Positions 22,605 through 29,793 of a stretch of 37,704 bases of DNA are shown here, in pieces. The position numbers and the translations under genes were made by a program. Origin of the DNA: a virus; IMG/VR virus record IMGVR_UViG_3300042294_001905, positions 1-37,704 of that record. One strand, written 5' to 3'. The notes beneath the pieces are model-generated. The model was given only the letters and a program-made list of their open reading frames with translations. It had not been told where the DNA came from and searched no databases. Every line of letters starts with the position of its first letter. Within the stretch, counting starts at the first letter, position 1.

Positions 22605-23810
22605 ATGGGCGCGCTGCCTCAGTCGCCGCACACCACCGCCACGGCGATCGTGCGGTGGTACGAGAGCAAGCCGCAGGAGCACCGGCCGCACATGGGCGCC
22701 AGCCTCATCGGCCACACCTGCGACCGGCACATCTGGCTGACCTGGCGCTGGGCCCTGCGGCCTGAGTTCCCGGGCCGCATCCTGCGCCTGTTCGACACCG
22801 GCAAGCGCGAGGAGGCCCGCCTGCTCGAGGAGCTGCGCGGCATCGGCGTGCAGGTGTGGGACACCGACCCGGCCACGGGCGACCAGTGGCGCGTCACCGC
22901 GCACAGCGGGCACTTTGGCGGGTCGCTCGACGGCGTGGCGCAGGGCCTGCCCGAGGCGCCCAAGACGGCGGCCGTGCTGGAGTTCAAGACGCACGGCGAG
23001 TCGTCGTTCAACCAGCTCAAGGCCGGTGGCGTGGCCAAAGCCAAGCCGCAGCACCTGGCGCAGATGACCATCTACATGGGCCTGATGGAGCTGACGCGCG
23101 GGCTGTACCTGGCCGTGAACAAGAACACCGACGAGGTGTACAGCGAGTGGGTCGAGTTCGACCCTGACCGCTTCGCCGTGCTGATGGCCCGGGCCGAGCG
23201 CCTGATCAGCTCCACCGAGCCGCCGGCGCGCATCAGCGACGACCCGGCGCACTGGGAGTGCAAGTTCTGCGGGTTCTACCGGCACTGCCACCAGGGCGTG
23301 GCGGCTGAGGCTAACTGCAGGACGTGCTGCCATGCCTCCCCCGTTGACAAAGCCGCATGGCGGTGCGACAGCCACAACGAGCACCTGACGCTGGAGGAGC
23401 AGCGCGAGGGCTGCGACGACCATCTGCTGATCCCCGCGCTGGTGCCCTACGCCGAGGCGGTCGACGGTGGCACCACCTGGGTGGCGTACCGGCACCGCGA
23501 GTCGGGCAAGACGTTCTTGAACGGCCCCGAGGACATGCCGCACGACACCACCTACGGCCCGGTGTTCAGCAGCAAGGAGCTGCACCAGTGCCCCGGTGCG
23601 GTGCTGCCCGACGCGGCCGAGCTGAAGGCCGAGTTCCCGGGCGCCAAGGTGATGTCTGGCGGCGTGCCGGCGCCTGCAAGCACGGCGTTCGACGACATGC
23701 CCAGCGACGACCTGGATGCAGCGCCTGCCAAGCCCGACGCCCCGGCCAAGCGCGCCAGGCGCTCGCGCATCAACGACTCGCTGAAGCAGCTCGAGGCGCT
23801 GCAGCCATGA
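22605..23810 (+). CDS. PD-(D/E)XK (RecB/Cas4-like) exonuclease
   Basis: Protein of 401 aa. The nuclease core has D109 (GSLDG), E126 and K128 (VLEFKTH), with Q153xxxY157 in LAQMTIYMGL, the order of RecB-family PD-(D/E)XK nucleases. An early cysteine at 39 and the set Cys219, Cys222, Cys228 with further cysteines at 238-270 could hold a metal or Fe-S cluster as in Cas4/AddB-type enzymes. The C-terminal part (about 280-401) is unassigned and ends in a basic helix. It would produce ssDNA for Sak4. ATG lies two bases after the DUF669 stop, and the stop overlaps the next gene by ATGA. Confidence 0.8.
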   Translation: MGALPQSPHTTATAIVRWYESKPQEHRPHMGASLIGHTCDRHIWLTWRWALRPEFPGRILRLFDTGKREEARLLEELRGIGVQVWDTDPATGDQWRVTAHSGHFGGSLDGVAQGLPEAPKTAAVLEFKTHGESSFNQLKAGGVAKAKPQHLAQMTIYMGLMELTRGLYLAVNKNTDEVYSEWVEFDPDRFAVLMARAERLISSTEPPARISDDPAHWECKFCGFYRHCHQGVAAEANCRTCCHASPVDKAAWRCDSHNEHLTLEEQREGCDDHLLIPALVPYAEAVDGGTTWVAYRHRESGKTFLNGPEDMPHDTTYGPVFSSKELHQCPGAVLPDAAELKAEFPGAKVMSGGVPAPASTAFDDMPSDDLDAAPAKPDAPAKRARRSRINDSLKQLEALQP

Positions 23811-24223
23811 GCAGCAGCGTGCCCTGGGGCGATCTCAGCCGGCGCATCCTGGCCTTGCTGGCCGAGGTGGGGCCGATGAGCCGGGCCGAGATCTGCGCCC
23901 ACCTCGGCCGCGACAAGGACGCCATTGCCAGCGTGGTGTCACGCCTGGCCAGGCCCTGGCCCCGGGCACGGAAGCGCATCCACATCCGCGCCTACGTCTA
24001 CGACCAGGAGGGCGAGCGCCGCTACCCCCGCGCGGTCTACGCCCTGGGCGACCGGCCTGATGCGCCCAGGCCACGGCCCGACACCGCCGCCAACAAGGCC
24101 AGGTACTGGGCCAACCGCAAGCTGCGGCTGCGCGGGTCGAGCATCTTCAACTGGGGCATGAATAACAGGCAGCTGGCGGCGCTGGTGAAGCAGACGAAGC
24201 AGAAGGAGCAGGGGCATGAGTGA
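23807..24223 (+). CDS. Winged-helix DNA-binding protein
   Basis: Protein of 138 aa. Residues about 10-45 (RILALLAEVGPMSRAEICAH, then LGRDKDAIASVVSRL) form a winged helix-turn-helix, followed by a basic beta wing (KRIHIRAYVYDQEGERRY). The C-terminal third is rich in Arg and Lys (YWANRKLRLRGSSIFNWG). It may regulate the early operon or act with recombination proteins. ATGA overlap with the nuclease and an eight-base overlap with the next gene. Confidence 0.7.
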   Translation: MSSSVPWGDLSRRILALLAEVGPMSRAEICAHLGRDKDAIASVVSRLARPWPRARKRIHIRAYVYDQEGERRYPRAVYALGDRPDAPRPRPDTAANKARYWANRKLRLRGSSIFNWGMNNRQLAALVKQTKQKEQGHE

Positions 24224-24839
24224 CGTGCAGCAGGTGCTGGAGGCGCTGGAAATCGGCTACGACTCTGCGCAGGCCGAGGCGGCGCAGTACCACGCCGCGA
24301 TGGCCGGATATAGGCCCGAGAGGCACGCCGCGATGGACGCGGATGTCGAGAAGATCGCCGCAGCCATCACCGCCCTCCGCGCCGCGCTGGAGCAGGAGGA
24401 GCAGCGACTTGTTCGTGTGCCTGACGGACTTGCGCAGTCAGACGCACAGTTCTGGTTGGACAAGCGTGGCGCGATCATCGACGCATGCAGGGTTCAGGGA
24501 TTCACCATCGTCACCACGGCCAACGGCGTGCATCTGATGCAACTGGGGAGGATTGAGGCGAAGACCGCCGCGCTGACGCAGCAGGAGCAGGAGCCGGTGG
24601 CGTGGGTTGATAGCGCAGAACTGAAACATCTGTCTGATGATTTTGAGCCTGTAATCAGCAAACTGGCGATTAGCGAATACGACATCCCCCTCTACACCAC
24701 CCCACCCCGCCGCGAGTGGCAGTCGTTGAGTGAGGAGGAGATTTTGCTGATATCGGTCGAGTGCGCTGCATCGCATCAGCAAGATGACGTTGCTTTCGCA
24801 CGCGCCGTTGAGGCCGCGCTAAAGGAGCGCAACGCATGA
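24216..24839 (+). CDS. Ea22-like mosaic accessory protein
   Basis: Protein of 207 aa with three parts. The first is a helical N terminus (MSDVQQVLEALEIGYDSAQA). The second is a middle segment ending QEQEPVAWVDSAELKHLSDD. The third is a C-terminal module DIPLYTTPPRREWQSLSEEE, finishing FARAVEAALKERNA. The 'EPVAW...PLYT.PP.REW..L...E' module is recurrent at the ends of phage Ea22-type proteins, where halves are exchanged between phages. The DNA becomes AT-richer in the last 200 bases, which agrees with module exchange. Function is unknown. Coupled to RuvC by ATGA. Confidence 0.65.
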   Translation: MSDVQQVLEALEIGYDSAQAEAAQYHAAMAGYRPERHAAMDADVEKIAAAITALRAALEQEEQRLVRVPDGLAQSDAQFWLDKRGAIIDACRVQGFTIVTTANGVHLMQLGRIEAKTAALTQQEQEPVAWVDSAELKHLSDDFEPVISKLAISEYDIPLYTTPPRREWQSLSEEEILLISVECAASHQQDDVAFARAVEAALKERNA

Positions 24840-25318
24840 GCTTCATCATCGGCATCGACCCCGGCGCCGGCGGCGCCGTGGCCATCCTTGAGCCCGACGG
24901 CAGCCTGGTCCAGGTCTTCGACATGCCCGCCGTGGAGGTGACGGTGGGCGGCAAGGCCAAGCGCCGCGTCAGCCCCGAGATGCTGGCCGCCGAGCTGCGC
25001 CTGTACAACGTTCACGGCACCACCGCGGTGGTCGAGCAGGTGGGCGCCATGCCCGGCCAGGGCGTCAGCAGCATGTTCGCCTTCGGCCAAGCCTATGGCA
25101 TGGTGCTGGGCGTGCTGGCGGGCCTGTACATCCCGGTGCGCACCGTCACCCCAGCCACCTGGAAGCGCGCCCTGAAGCTGAACACCGGCAAGGACGCCGC
25201 CCGCGCCGAGGCCGCCCGCCGCTGGCCCCAGCAGGCCGGGGAGTTCCGGCGCGCCCGCGACGACGGCCGCGCTGAGGCTGCGCTGCTGGCGGTGTGGGGG
25301 ATGAGGGAAAGTACCTAG
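24836..25318 (+). CDS. RuvC-like Holliday junction resolvase
   Basis: Protein of 160 aa with the RNase H-like resolvase pattern: D8 in FIIGIDPGAGG, E67 in TTAVVEQVGAMPGQGVSSM, and D142/D143 with E147 in RDDGRAEAALLAVW. Also the PVRTVTPATWKRAL segment typical of phage RuvC-like enzymes. It would resolve branched intermediates from recombination or packaging. Last gene of the long rightward operon before an 81-base gap with a likely promoter for the integration genes. Confidence 0.85.
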   Translation: MSFIIGIDPGAGGAVAILEPDGSLVQVFDMPAVEVTVGGKAKRRVSPEMLAAELRLYNVHGTTAVVEQVGAMPGQGVSSMFAFGQAYGMVLGVLAGLYIPVRTVTPATWKRALKLNTGKDAARAEAARRWPQQAGEFRRARDDGRAEAALLAVWGMREST

Positions 25319-25337
25319 TCTGTGCCCTAAAAATCTG

Positions 25338-25366
25338 TTGACGTGCTGGCTCCATGTTGCGAGAAT
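25338..25366 (+). promoter_or_regulatory. Sigma70-like promoter for the integration genes
   Basis: TTGACG (25338-25343), a 17-base spacer and GAGAAT (25361-25366). Start of transcription would be near 25373, with the first ATG at 25400. It lies in the 81-base gap after the resolvase gene, so the integration genes can be expressed separately from the recombination operon. Confidence 0.6.
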
Positions 25367-25399
25367 CTCATCATCTCAACACGAAACCGGAGCAGCAAC

Positions 25400-25600
25400 A
25401 TGAACGACAGCGAGTTTGCCAACGTCCACCGCGAAATCGACGAAGTGATCGCAGGCCGCCGCGGCTGGGTCTCCCTGACCAAGGCCCGCGCCAAGCTGAT
25501 CGGCATCGACCACCTGGTCTTGCTCGAAACCGCCCGCAGCCGCGGGCTGAAGGTGGCGCAGCACGGCCGCATGGGCTGGACTGCCAGCCGCCCGGCCTGA
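25400..25600 (+). CDS. Small protein, candidate excisionase
   Basis: Protein of 66 aa: MNDSEFANVHREIDEVIAGR, then GWVSLTKARAKLIGIDHLVL and a basic end (GLKVAQHGRMGWTASRP). It is small, basic in the C-terminal half and directly upstream of the integrase, the usual place of a recombination directionality factor. A short helical DNA-binding region is plausible, but I see no firm Xis motif. ATG has GGAG upstream. Alternatively it is an unrelated small early protein. Confidence 0.5.
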   Translation: MNDSEFANVHREIDEVIAGRRGWVSLTKARAKLIGIDHLVLLETARSRGLKVAQHGRMGWTASRPA

Positions 25601-25608
25601 CCCCACCC

Positions 25609-25643
25609 GCTGCCGGTGGCAGCGGCCTGCCTCGCGGCAGGCC
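25609..25643 (+). promoter_or_regulatory. Tandem hairpins between the candidate excisionase and integrase
   Basis: GCTGCC-GGT-GGCAGC (25609-25623) is followed directly by GGCCTGCC-TCGC-GGCAGGCC (25624-25643), both perfect stems with no T tract. They could attenuate or stabilise the int mRNA. Int starts 41 bases further. Confidence 0.55.
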
Positions 25644-25684
25644 CGTGTCACCCCCAACCCGAACCTGAACGAAAGGAACCCACC

Positions 25685-26653
25685 ATGGCCATCAAGCTCC
25701 GCGGCGACACCTACTGGATCGACGTCCAGATCAACGGCGTGCGCATCCGGGAGTCGCTGAAGACGTCCGACAAGAAGGAGGCCGAGCGCCTGCACGACAC
25801 CCGGCGCGCCGAGCTCTGGGCCGGGCGCATGCTCAAGGCCAAGCCCAAGAAGACATTCCGCGAGGCCTGCGATCGCTGGATGCGCGAGAAGGCGCACAAG
25901 AAGTCGATCCAGGAAGACCGCGACAAGGCGGCCTACTTTCTGCCCAAGCTGGGCCACCGCCAGCTGTCCACCATCACCCGCGACGACATCGAGGCGCTGC
26001 TGCCAGAGTCGGTCAAGCCGGCCACCCGCAACCGCTACCGGGCCTTCATGCGCAGCGTGCTGCGCGCGGCCGAGCGCGAGTGGGACTGGCTGGACCGCGC
26101 GCCCGTGCTGCGCACCGAGGCCGAGCCCAAGCGCCGCGTCGCGTTTCTGACACGCGACCAGGCCGAGCTGCTGATCGAAAACCTACCTCACAAGTACCGG
26201 ATTCCTGTCCGTTTCGCTTTGCTCACCGGGTTGAGAAGATCGAACGTGTTCGAGCTGTCCTGGGAAAACGTCAACCTCGAGCGCGGCGTCGCGATCGTCC
26301 ACGCCGACGAGGCCAAGGCCGGCGAGCGCATCGTAGTGCCGCTCAACAGCCGGGCGCGCGAGCTGCTGTCCGCGATCCCGCCCGGGCCTGATGGCCAGCG
26401 CACCGGCCGCGTCTGGCCAGGCCTGACCCGCGTCTGGGCCAACACATGGAAAGCCGCCGCCAAGCGCGCCGGCGTGCCCTGGTGCCGCTTCCACGACCTG
26501 CGCCACACATGGGCCAGCTGGCATGCCCAGGCGGGCACGCCGCTGTCGGTGCTGCAGGAGCTGGGCGGCTGGCACTCCCCGCAGATGGTGCAGCGCTACG
26601 CTCACCTGTCGCCAGAGCATCTGGCAGCCGCCGCAGAAAGGGTCTCGCTGTGA
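25685..26653 (+). CDS. int: Tyrosine-family integrase
   Basis: Site-specific recombinase of 322 aa. An N-terminal arm-binding-like region (MAIKLRGDTYWIDVQINGVR) precedes a SAM-like core-binding domain (about 60-140). The catalytic domain shows R184 (TGLRRSN), K212 as a possible lysine, H270-x-x-R273 (FHDLRHTW), H297 in GGWHSPQM and the nucleophile Y305 in VQRYAHL. The start is set by the AAAGGAA site; the longer frame to 25616 overlaps the hairpins. It lies 314 bases from tRNA-His, the probable attachment site, and overlaps the 105-aa gene as GTGA. Confidence 0.9.
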   Translation: MAIKLRGDTYWIDVQINGVRIRESLKTSDKKEAERLHDTRRAELWAGRMLKAKPKKTFREACDRWMREKAHKKSIQEDRDKAAYFLPKLGHRQLSTITRDDIEALLPESVKPATRNRYRAFMRSVLRAAEREWDWLDRAPVLRTEAEPKRRVAFLTRDQAELLIENLPHKYRIPVRFALLTGLRRSNVFELSWENVNLERGVAIVHADEAKAGERIVVPLNSRARELLSAIPPGPDGQRTGRVWPGLTRVWANTWKAAAKRAGVPWCRFHDLRHTWASWHAQAGTPLSVLQELGGWHSPQMVQRYAHLSPEHLAAAAERVSL

Positions 26654-26967
26654 TTGATGCCAAGAAGGTGATCTCCGACGCCCAGGCCGAGGCGACGAAG
26701 CGCCGCGAGGCGCACGAGGACGCCATGGACCAGGCCGCAGTGCCGGGCTCGACCGTCTACGTCCTGCACGACGGCCGCCGCGGCTGGATGCACGGCGAGG
26801 CGGGCACGGTTGTCTGGGCCAACGACGAGTGGGCCGAGGTTCAGTTCAAGGACCGCTGCCTGCGCTTCAAGCTGCAGCGCCTGTCGCGCCAGCCTGACGG
26901 CCTGGACTGCATGCAGGCCCGCTGGGCGCTCAACCAGGCCGCCGCGCACACGCGCACCGAGCGCTGA
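26650..26967 (+). CDS. 105-aa protein ending at the tRNA gene
   Basis: Protein of 105 aa starting with GTG inside the integrase stop (GTGA), with AAAGGG upstream. A helical N terminus (IDAKKVISDAQAEATKRREA) is followed by a small beta domain (GSTVYVLHDGRRGW, GTVVWANDEWAEVQFKD) resembling a KOW/SH3-like barrel. The C terminus runs RWALNQAAAHTRTER. Its TGA (26965-26967) directly abuts the CCA end of tRNA-His, so the gene end would lie at the integration junction. Function is unknown. Confidence 0.65.
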   Translation: MIDAKKVISDAQAEATKRREAHEDAMDQAAVPGSTVYVLHDGRRGWMHGEAGTVVWANDEWAEVQFKDRCLRFKLQRLSRQPDGLDCMQARWALNQAAAHTRTER

Positions 26968-27044
26968 TGGGGTGGTCGATGGGGCTCGAACCCACGACCG
27001 CTGGAATCACAATCCAGAGCTCTACCAACTGAGCTACGACCACC
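26968..27044 (-). tRNA. tRNA-His (GTG anticodon), complete with CCA
   Basis: On the minus strand a full cloverleaf can be drawn. It has a GGTGGTC...GACCACC acceptor stem, D arm with AGCTCAGTTGGTAGAGC, and anticodon stem CTGGA/TCCAG around TTGTGAT with anticodon GTG. The T arm is GTGGG-TTCGAGC-CCCAT, and the discriminator region is followed by encoded CCA. It closely resembles bacterial tRNA-His genes. Because integrase and repeat-rich DNA flank it and lysis genes follow beyond it, this is most likely the phage attachment site carrying the whole host-like gene. Confidence 0.92.
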
Positions 27045-27251
27045 GCTGAAGCCGCCTCACCCGCCGAATGGCACGTTTACGGCACAAAAAAGATCATACA
27101 TCAGAAAACCTCAATAAAATCATGAGGTTATCGCAATGTATCACCAGAATCACAATCACAATACATTGAGATTCTCTCAGCGTAGCCACATCTCACCGAT
27201 GAGGTTTTGTGTTCCTGTGCCGGCACTCTGCGGCACAAAAATGGCACAGGC
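27045..27251. other. Probable attP region with integrase-type repeats
   Basis: 207 AT-rich bases between tRNA-His and the lysis genes. Visible: the direct repeat CGGCACAAAAA at 27080-27090 and 27231-27241; AAAACCTCA at 27105-27113 with TGAGGTT at 27123-27129 and TGAGGTTTT at 27200-27208; and the inverted repeat CAATGTAT (27134-27141)/ATACATTG (27161-27168). Between those arms is GAATCACAATC (27147-27157), identical to 27004-27014 in the tRNA anticodon arm. CCTGTGCC/GGCACAGG (27214-27250) forms a hairpin at the end of the lysis operon. Repeated short motifs on both sides suit integrase arm and core sites. Confidence 0.7.
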
Positions 27252-27524
27252 CTAGAGCCTGGGTTTTGGCTCGCTGAAGGCGGCCGCCGGGGCGGTGGCG
27301 GCGCTGCCGTCCAGCCAGGCGATGAAGACCTCGGTGCCAGTCAGGCGCCAACAGCCGCTGACCCGGTACAGGCCCTTGTAGAGCACGGCCCACAAGGCGC
27401 CATGCTGGCACGGGCCGGCGTCGGCGTGCAACTCGACGCGCAGGTCGCCGTCCACGAGCTCGGCCACCGGGCCCGCCTGCGCCAGGCTCGAGGCCAGCAG
27501 CATGGCGGCAGCCCAGTGCGTCAT
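27252..27524 (-). CDS. Small secreted protein of the lysis cassette
   Basis: Protein of 90 aa with a signal peptide: MTHWAAAMLLASSLAQA is hydrophobic and ends in a likely AQA cleavage site. The mature part has two cysteines (about 39 and 58) and GLYRVSGCWRLTGTEVFIAW, a pattern of small periplasmic phage proteins that follow lysozyme genes. It is not lipidated, so not a typical o-spanin. ATG overlaps the lysozyme stop as ATGA. It may act in host lysis or modify the envelope, which is inference. Confidence 0.6.
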   Translation of the reverse strand: MTHWAAAMLLASSLAQAGPVAELVDGDLRVELHADAGPCQHGALWAVLYKGLYRVSGCWRLTGTEVFIAWLDGSAATAPAAAFSEPKPRL

Positions 27525-27961
27525 AGCAGCGCGGCCTCAGCCTGGCGCCGCCGCACCAGGCCCGGCAGCTCGCGGCCGCTGGCGCGGGTCCAGCGCATCA
27601 GCTGCTCGCGCGCGCCGGCCCAGTCCTGGGCGTTGACGACGCGCCGCAGCGTGCTGGTCTGCAGGCGCCCCACGCCCAGGTTGTAGGCCCAGTCGACGAT
27701 CGCGTTGCAGCGCGCCGGGTGCGCCACCAGCACAGGGCAGGCGCGCAGGACGCCCGGCAGGAACTCCTGGCTGAGCGTCAGCTGCAGCAGGCGCTCGGCG
27801 GCCTCCTGGCTGATGGGTGGGTCGGTGAGCTGCACCGCCCGGCCGTCAGCGTACCGGGTCGATCCGTAGCCGATCGTGGCCACGCCGGCCGGGCACAGGT
27901 AGGGCTGCGACCGGAAGCCCTCGAAGCGGCGGCACAGCTCGGCCGCCACGTCCAAGTTCAC
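27521..27961 (-). CDS. Endolysin, GH24 (T4-like) lysozyme
   Basis: Muramidase of 146 aa starting with GTG overlapping the holin stop (GTGA). The catalytic triad follows E-8aa-C-5aa-T: E14 (RRFEGF), C23 (YLCPAGV) and T29 (ATIGYGS), with Cys replacing the more common Asp. Later motifs CNAIVDWAYNLGVG and LPGLVRRRQAEAALL are typical. No signal peptide or SAR anchor is visible, so it should need a holin for release. The longer frame to 28378 lies over the holin. Confidence 0.88.
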   Translation of the reverse strand: MNLDVAAELCRRFEGFRSQPYLCPAGVATIGYGSTRYADGRAVQLTDPPISQEAAERLLQLTLSQEFLPGVLRACPVLVAHPARCNAIVDWAYNLGVGRLQTSTLRRVVNAQDWAGAREQLMRWTRASGRELPGLVRRRQAEAALL

Positions 27962-28455
27962 GCCAGCCCCCGCCGCTGCAGCGTGCGGTCCAGGAACCAG
28001 TAGTTCAGCGTGCCCGCCACCAGCGCGGCGAAGTCGGCCGACATGGCCAGCCGGAACACTTCGGCCGGCGGCATGCCGGCCAGCCAGGACTGCCAGGCGA
28101 ACCAGACGTGGACGAAGGACCAGATGCCCAAGATCCAGTAGGTCACCACCGGCCGCACGCTGGCCGACAGGCTGGCCACCCAGCCGCGGGCGACCTTGGT
28201 CATCTCGGTCTGCTGCGTGATGGCCGCCTGCAGCGCTTCCATCGCGCCGGCGTCGATTGCCGCCTCGCGCTGCGCGCCGATCTCCTGCAGGCGCTGGGCG
28301 CCGCGCTGAGCCTCGAGCTGGCACTGCCGGTCGAACATGGCCAGCTCGTGACCGCGCTCGTGCTTCTTGTCCAGCCACTTCAGCACCTCGGGCGCCAGCC
28401 GGAACAGGCCGCCCAGCAGGCTGCCCAGCACACCCCCGCCGATCAGGTCGAGCAT
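27958..28455 (-). CDS. Holin, 3-TM type
   Basis: Protein of 165 aa. A short hydrophobic N terminus (LIGGGVLGSLLGGLFRL) precedes a charged helix. Two clear membrane segments follow near the C terminus: VVTYWILGIWSFVHVWFAW (about 103-121) and DFAALVAGTLNYWFLDR (about 140-156). The SVRPVVTYWIL...NYWFLDR arrangement is that of the 3TM holin family. Directly upstream of the endolysin with GTGA overlap, and one base after the 67-aa gene. Confidence 0.75.
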   Translation of the reverse strand: MLDLIGGGVLGSLLGGLFRLAPEVLKWLDKKHERGHELAMFDRQCQLEAQRGAQRLQEIGAQREAAIDAGAMEALQAAITQQTEMTKVARGWVASLSASVRPVVTYWILGIWSFVHVWFAWQSWLAGMPPAEVFRLAMSADFAALVAGTLNYWFLDRTLQRRGLA

Positions 28456-28456
28456 G

Positions 28457-28660
28457 TCACTTCCCCCAATGCGTGGCGAACCACGACACGATGCCGCCGA
28501 AGAGGCTGGCGAAGGTCATGCCGGCCCACAGGCCGCCCTTGCTGCGGTTGGCCAGCGCCAGCAGCTGCCGCACGTCGTCCTGCAGCGCGGTCACCTGGCT
28601 GCGCAGCGAATGCACCTCGGCCTCAAGGCGGCCGAATTCGCGTGGGTCGATCTCGGTCAT
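28457..28660 (-). CDS. Coiled-coil plus single-TM holin-like protein
   Basis: Protein of 67 aa: a coiled coil (FGRLEAEVHSLRSQVTALQD) then one membrane helix (GLWAGMTFASLFGGIVSWFA). The layout is that of XhlA-type lysis accessory proteins that work with a holin. ATGA overlap with the zincin gene and one base before the holin. A class of antiholin is the alternative. Confidence 0.6.
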   Translation of the reverse strand: MTEIDPREFGRLEAEVHSLRSQVTALQDDVRQLLALANRSKGGLWAGMTFASLFGGIVSWFATHWGK

Positions 28661-28929
28661 GCATGCGTCCCTTCTGCAGCGCGTGCTTCAAGTTCCATCG
28701 GGTGGTTGCGGTAGCCGTGGCGCGCCAGGCCCCACACGTAGGCGGCGTAGAACCTCACCGCGCCCAGGCGCTGGTACTGCCGCCAGTGCGCTTTCTCGTG
28801 GCGAATCAGGCGCTGGCTGTGCAGGTGCGCGGCCAAGATGTAGATGCCCATCGGTGGCAAGCAGATGCCGGCGTAGCCGAAGGCTTTCAGGCACCAGCGG
28901 ATGAGATGGGGCGCTGGGCGGGGTGTCAT
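28657..28929 (-). CDS. Small HExxH zincin-like membrane protein
   Basis: Protein of 90 aa. [13 protein letters not shown] (about residues 44-56) contains the HExxH zinc-protease motif. A conserved-looking tail [17 protein letters not shown] supplies further His and Glu as possible third ligands. Upstream, [20 protein letters not shown] (about 17-36) is hydrophobic enough to span the membrane. It sits between the tail fibre and the holin-like gene with ATGA overlaps on both sides, so it may act in lysis or envelope passage. Activity is unproven; the fold is small for a peptidase. Confidence 0.55.
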   Translation of the reverse strand: MTPRPAPHLIRWCLKAFGYAGICLPPMGIYILAAHLHSQRLIRHEKAHWRQYQRLGAVRFYAAYVWGLARHGYRNHPMELEARAAEGTHA

Positions 28930-29789
28930 TCGTAGAGGATGTTGATGGTGCCGGCGTCGAAGGTGTCAGTGCCGTTGAACGTCGTGAAGCGCAGCCTGTC
29001 AAGCGTTGCCGACAGAGTCTTGGAGCCTGCGGAGTAGTTGACGACCGTGTCGTCTCTTGCGGTAATGCAGGTCGCGACCCAGGTGTTGCCCGTCAGCAGG
29101 GTCAACGTGAGCGCGCCGCGGTAGTTGTTTGCTGCTGCAGCACCAGAAGTGACAAGCAACCCCGTGGTGGACGTGGTAGTGCCTTGCGAGCTGGAAACGT
29201 AGCCGGTGGTTTCAATTCCGCCGGAATCTCCAAGCTGAACTTGCAGCGCCGACGTGCCGCTGGTGCTGACACCGTCAAACGTAACGACAATGCGTCTGGC
29301 CCACGACGGGATGCTGGTGAAGTCGACGGTTGTGCCGCTGGTGCTTGCCTTTGCGGTTTCCAGCACCAAAGCCCCGGCACGCAGACCGGCCGGTGTGATC
29401 GCGCGGGTGGTGTCAGTGCCCGCCTGAATCTCTGCCGTAGTGGCAAGCTCCACCACACCAGTGGCTGCGTCAGTAGCGGCCTGCTTCAGCGCTGTGAAGG
29501 CATCGGCCGCAGTTGCTTGCCCGGTGCCGCCGTTGGCAATCGGCAGCACGCCTGTCGCCTGCGTTGTCAGCGACAGCTGGCCCGTCGTGCCAGTGCTCAG
29601 AGGCAGCCCGGTGCAGTTGCTCAGCACGCCAGAGGCCGGCGTGCCCAGCGCGGGCGCCGTCATCGTCGGCGACGTCAGCGTCTTGTTGGTCAGCGTCTGC
29701 GTGCCCGTGTCGGTGACGATCTGGCTGCCGCCAGTTGCCAGGATGCCGCCGTCGCTGACGGTGGCTGCCAGAGTTGCCGTCTTGCTCAT
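28926..29789 (-). CDS. Tail fibre protein
   Basis: Protein of 287 aa, Thr/Ser/Gly-rich. The N-terminal part ([60 protein letters not shown]) is typical of repetitive tail-fibre shafts. The [20 protein letters not shown] segment is a familiar tail-fibre repeat. The C-terminal 120 residues form a beta domain that probably binds receptor. AT-richer than the rest of the structural genes. It shares its operon with two further fibre/adhesin genes, which suggests a composite fibre. Confidence 0.7.
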   Translation of the reverse strand: MSKTATLAATVSDGGILATGGSQIVTDTGTQTLTNKTLTSPTMTAPALGTPASGVLSNCTGLPLSTGTTGQLSLTTQATGVLPIANGGTGQATAADAFTALKQAATDAATGVVELATTAEIQAGTDTTRAITPAGLRAGALVLETAKASTSGTTVDFTSIPSWARRIVVTFDGVSTSGTSALQVQLGDSGGIETTGYVSSSQGTTTSTTGLLVTSGAAAANNYRGALTLTLLTGNTWVATCITARDDTVVNYSAGSKTLSATLDRLRFTTFNGTDTFDAGTINILYE

Positions 29790-29793
29790 TCCA

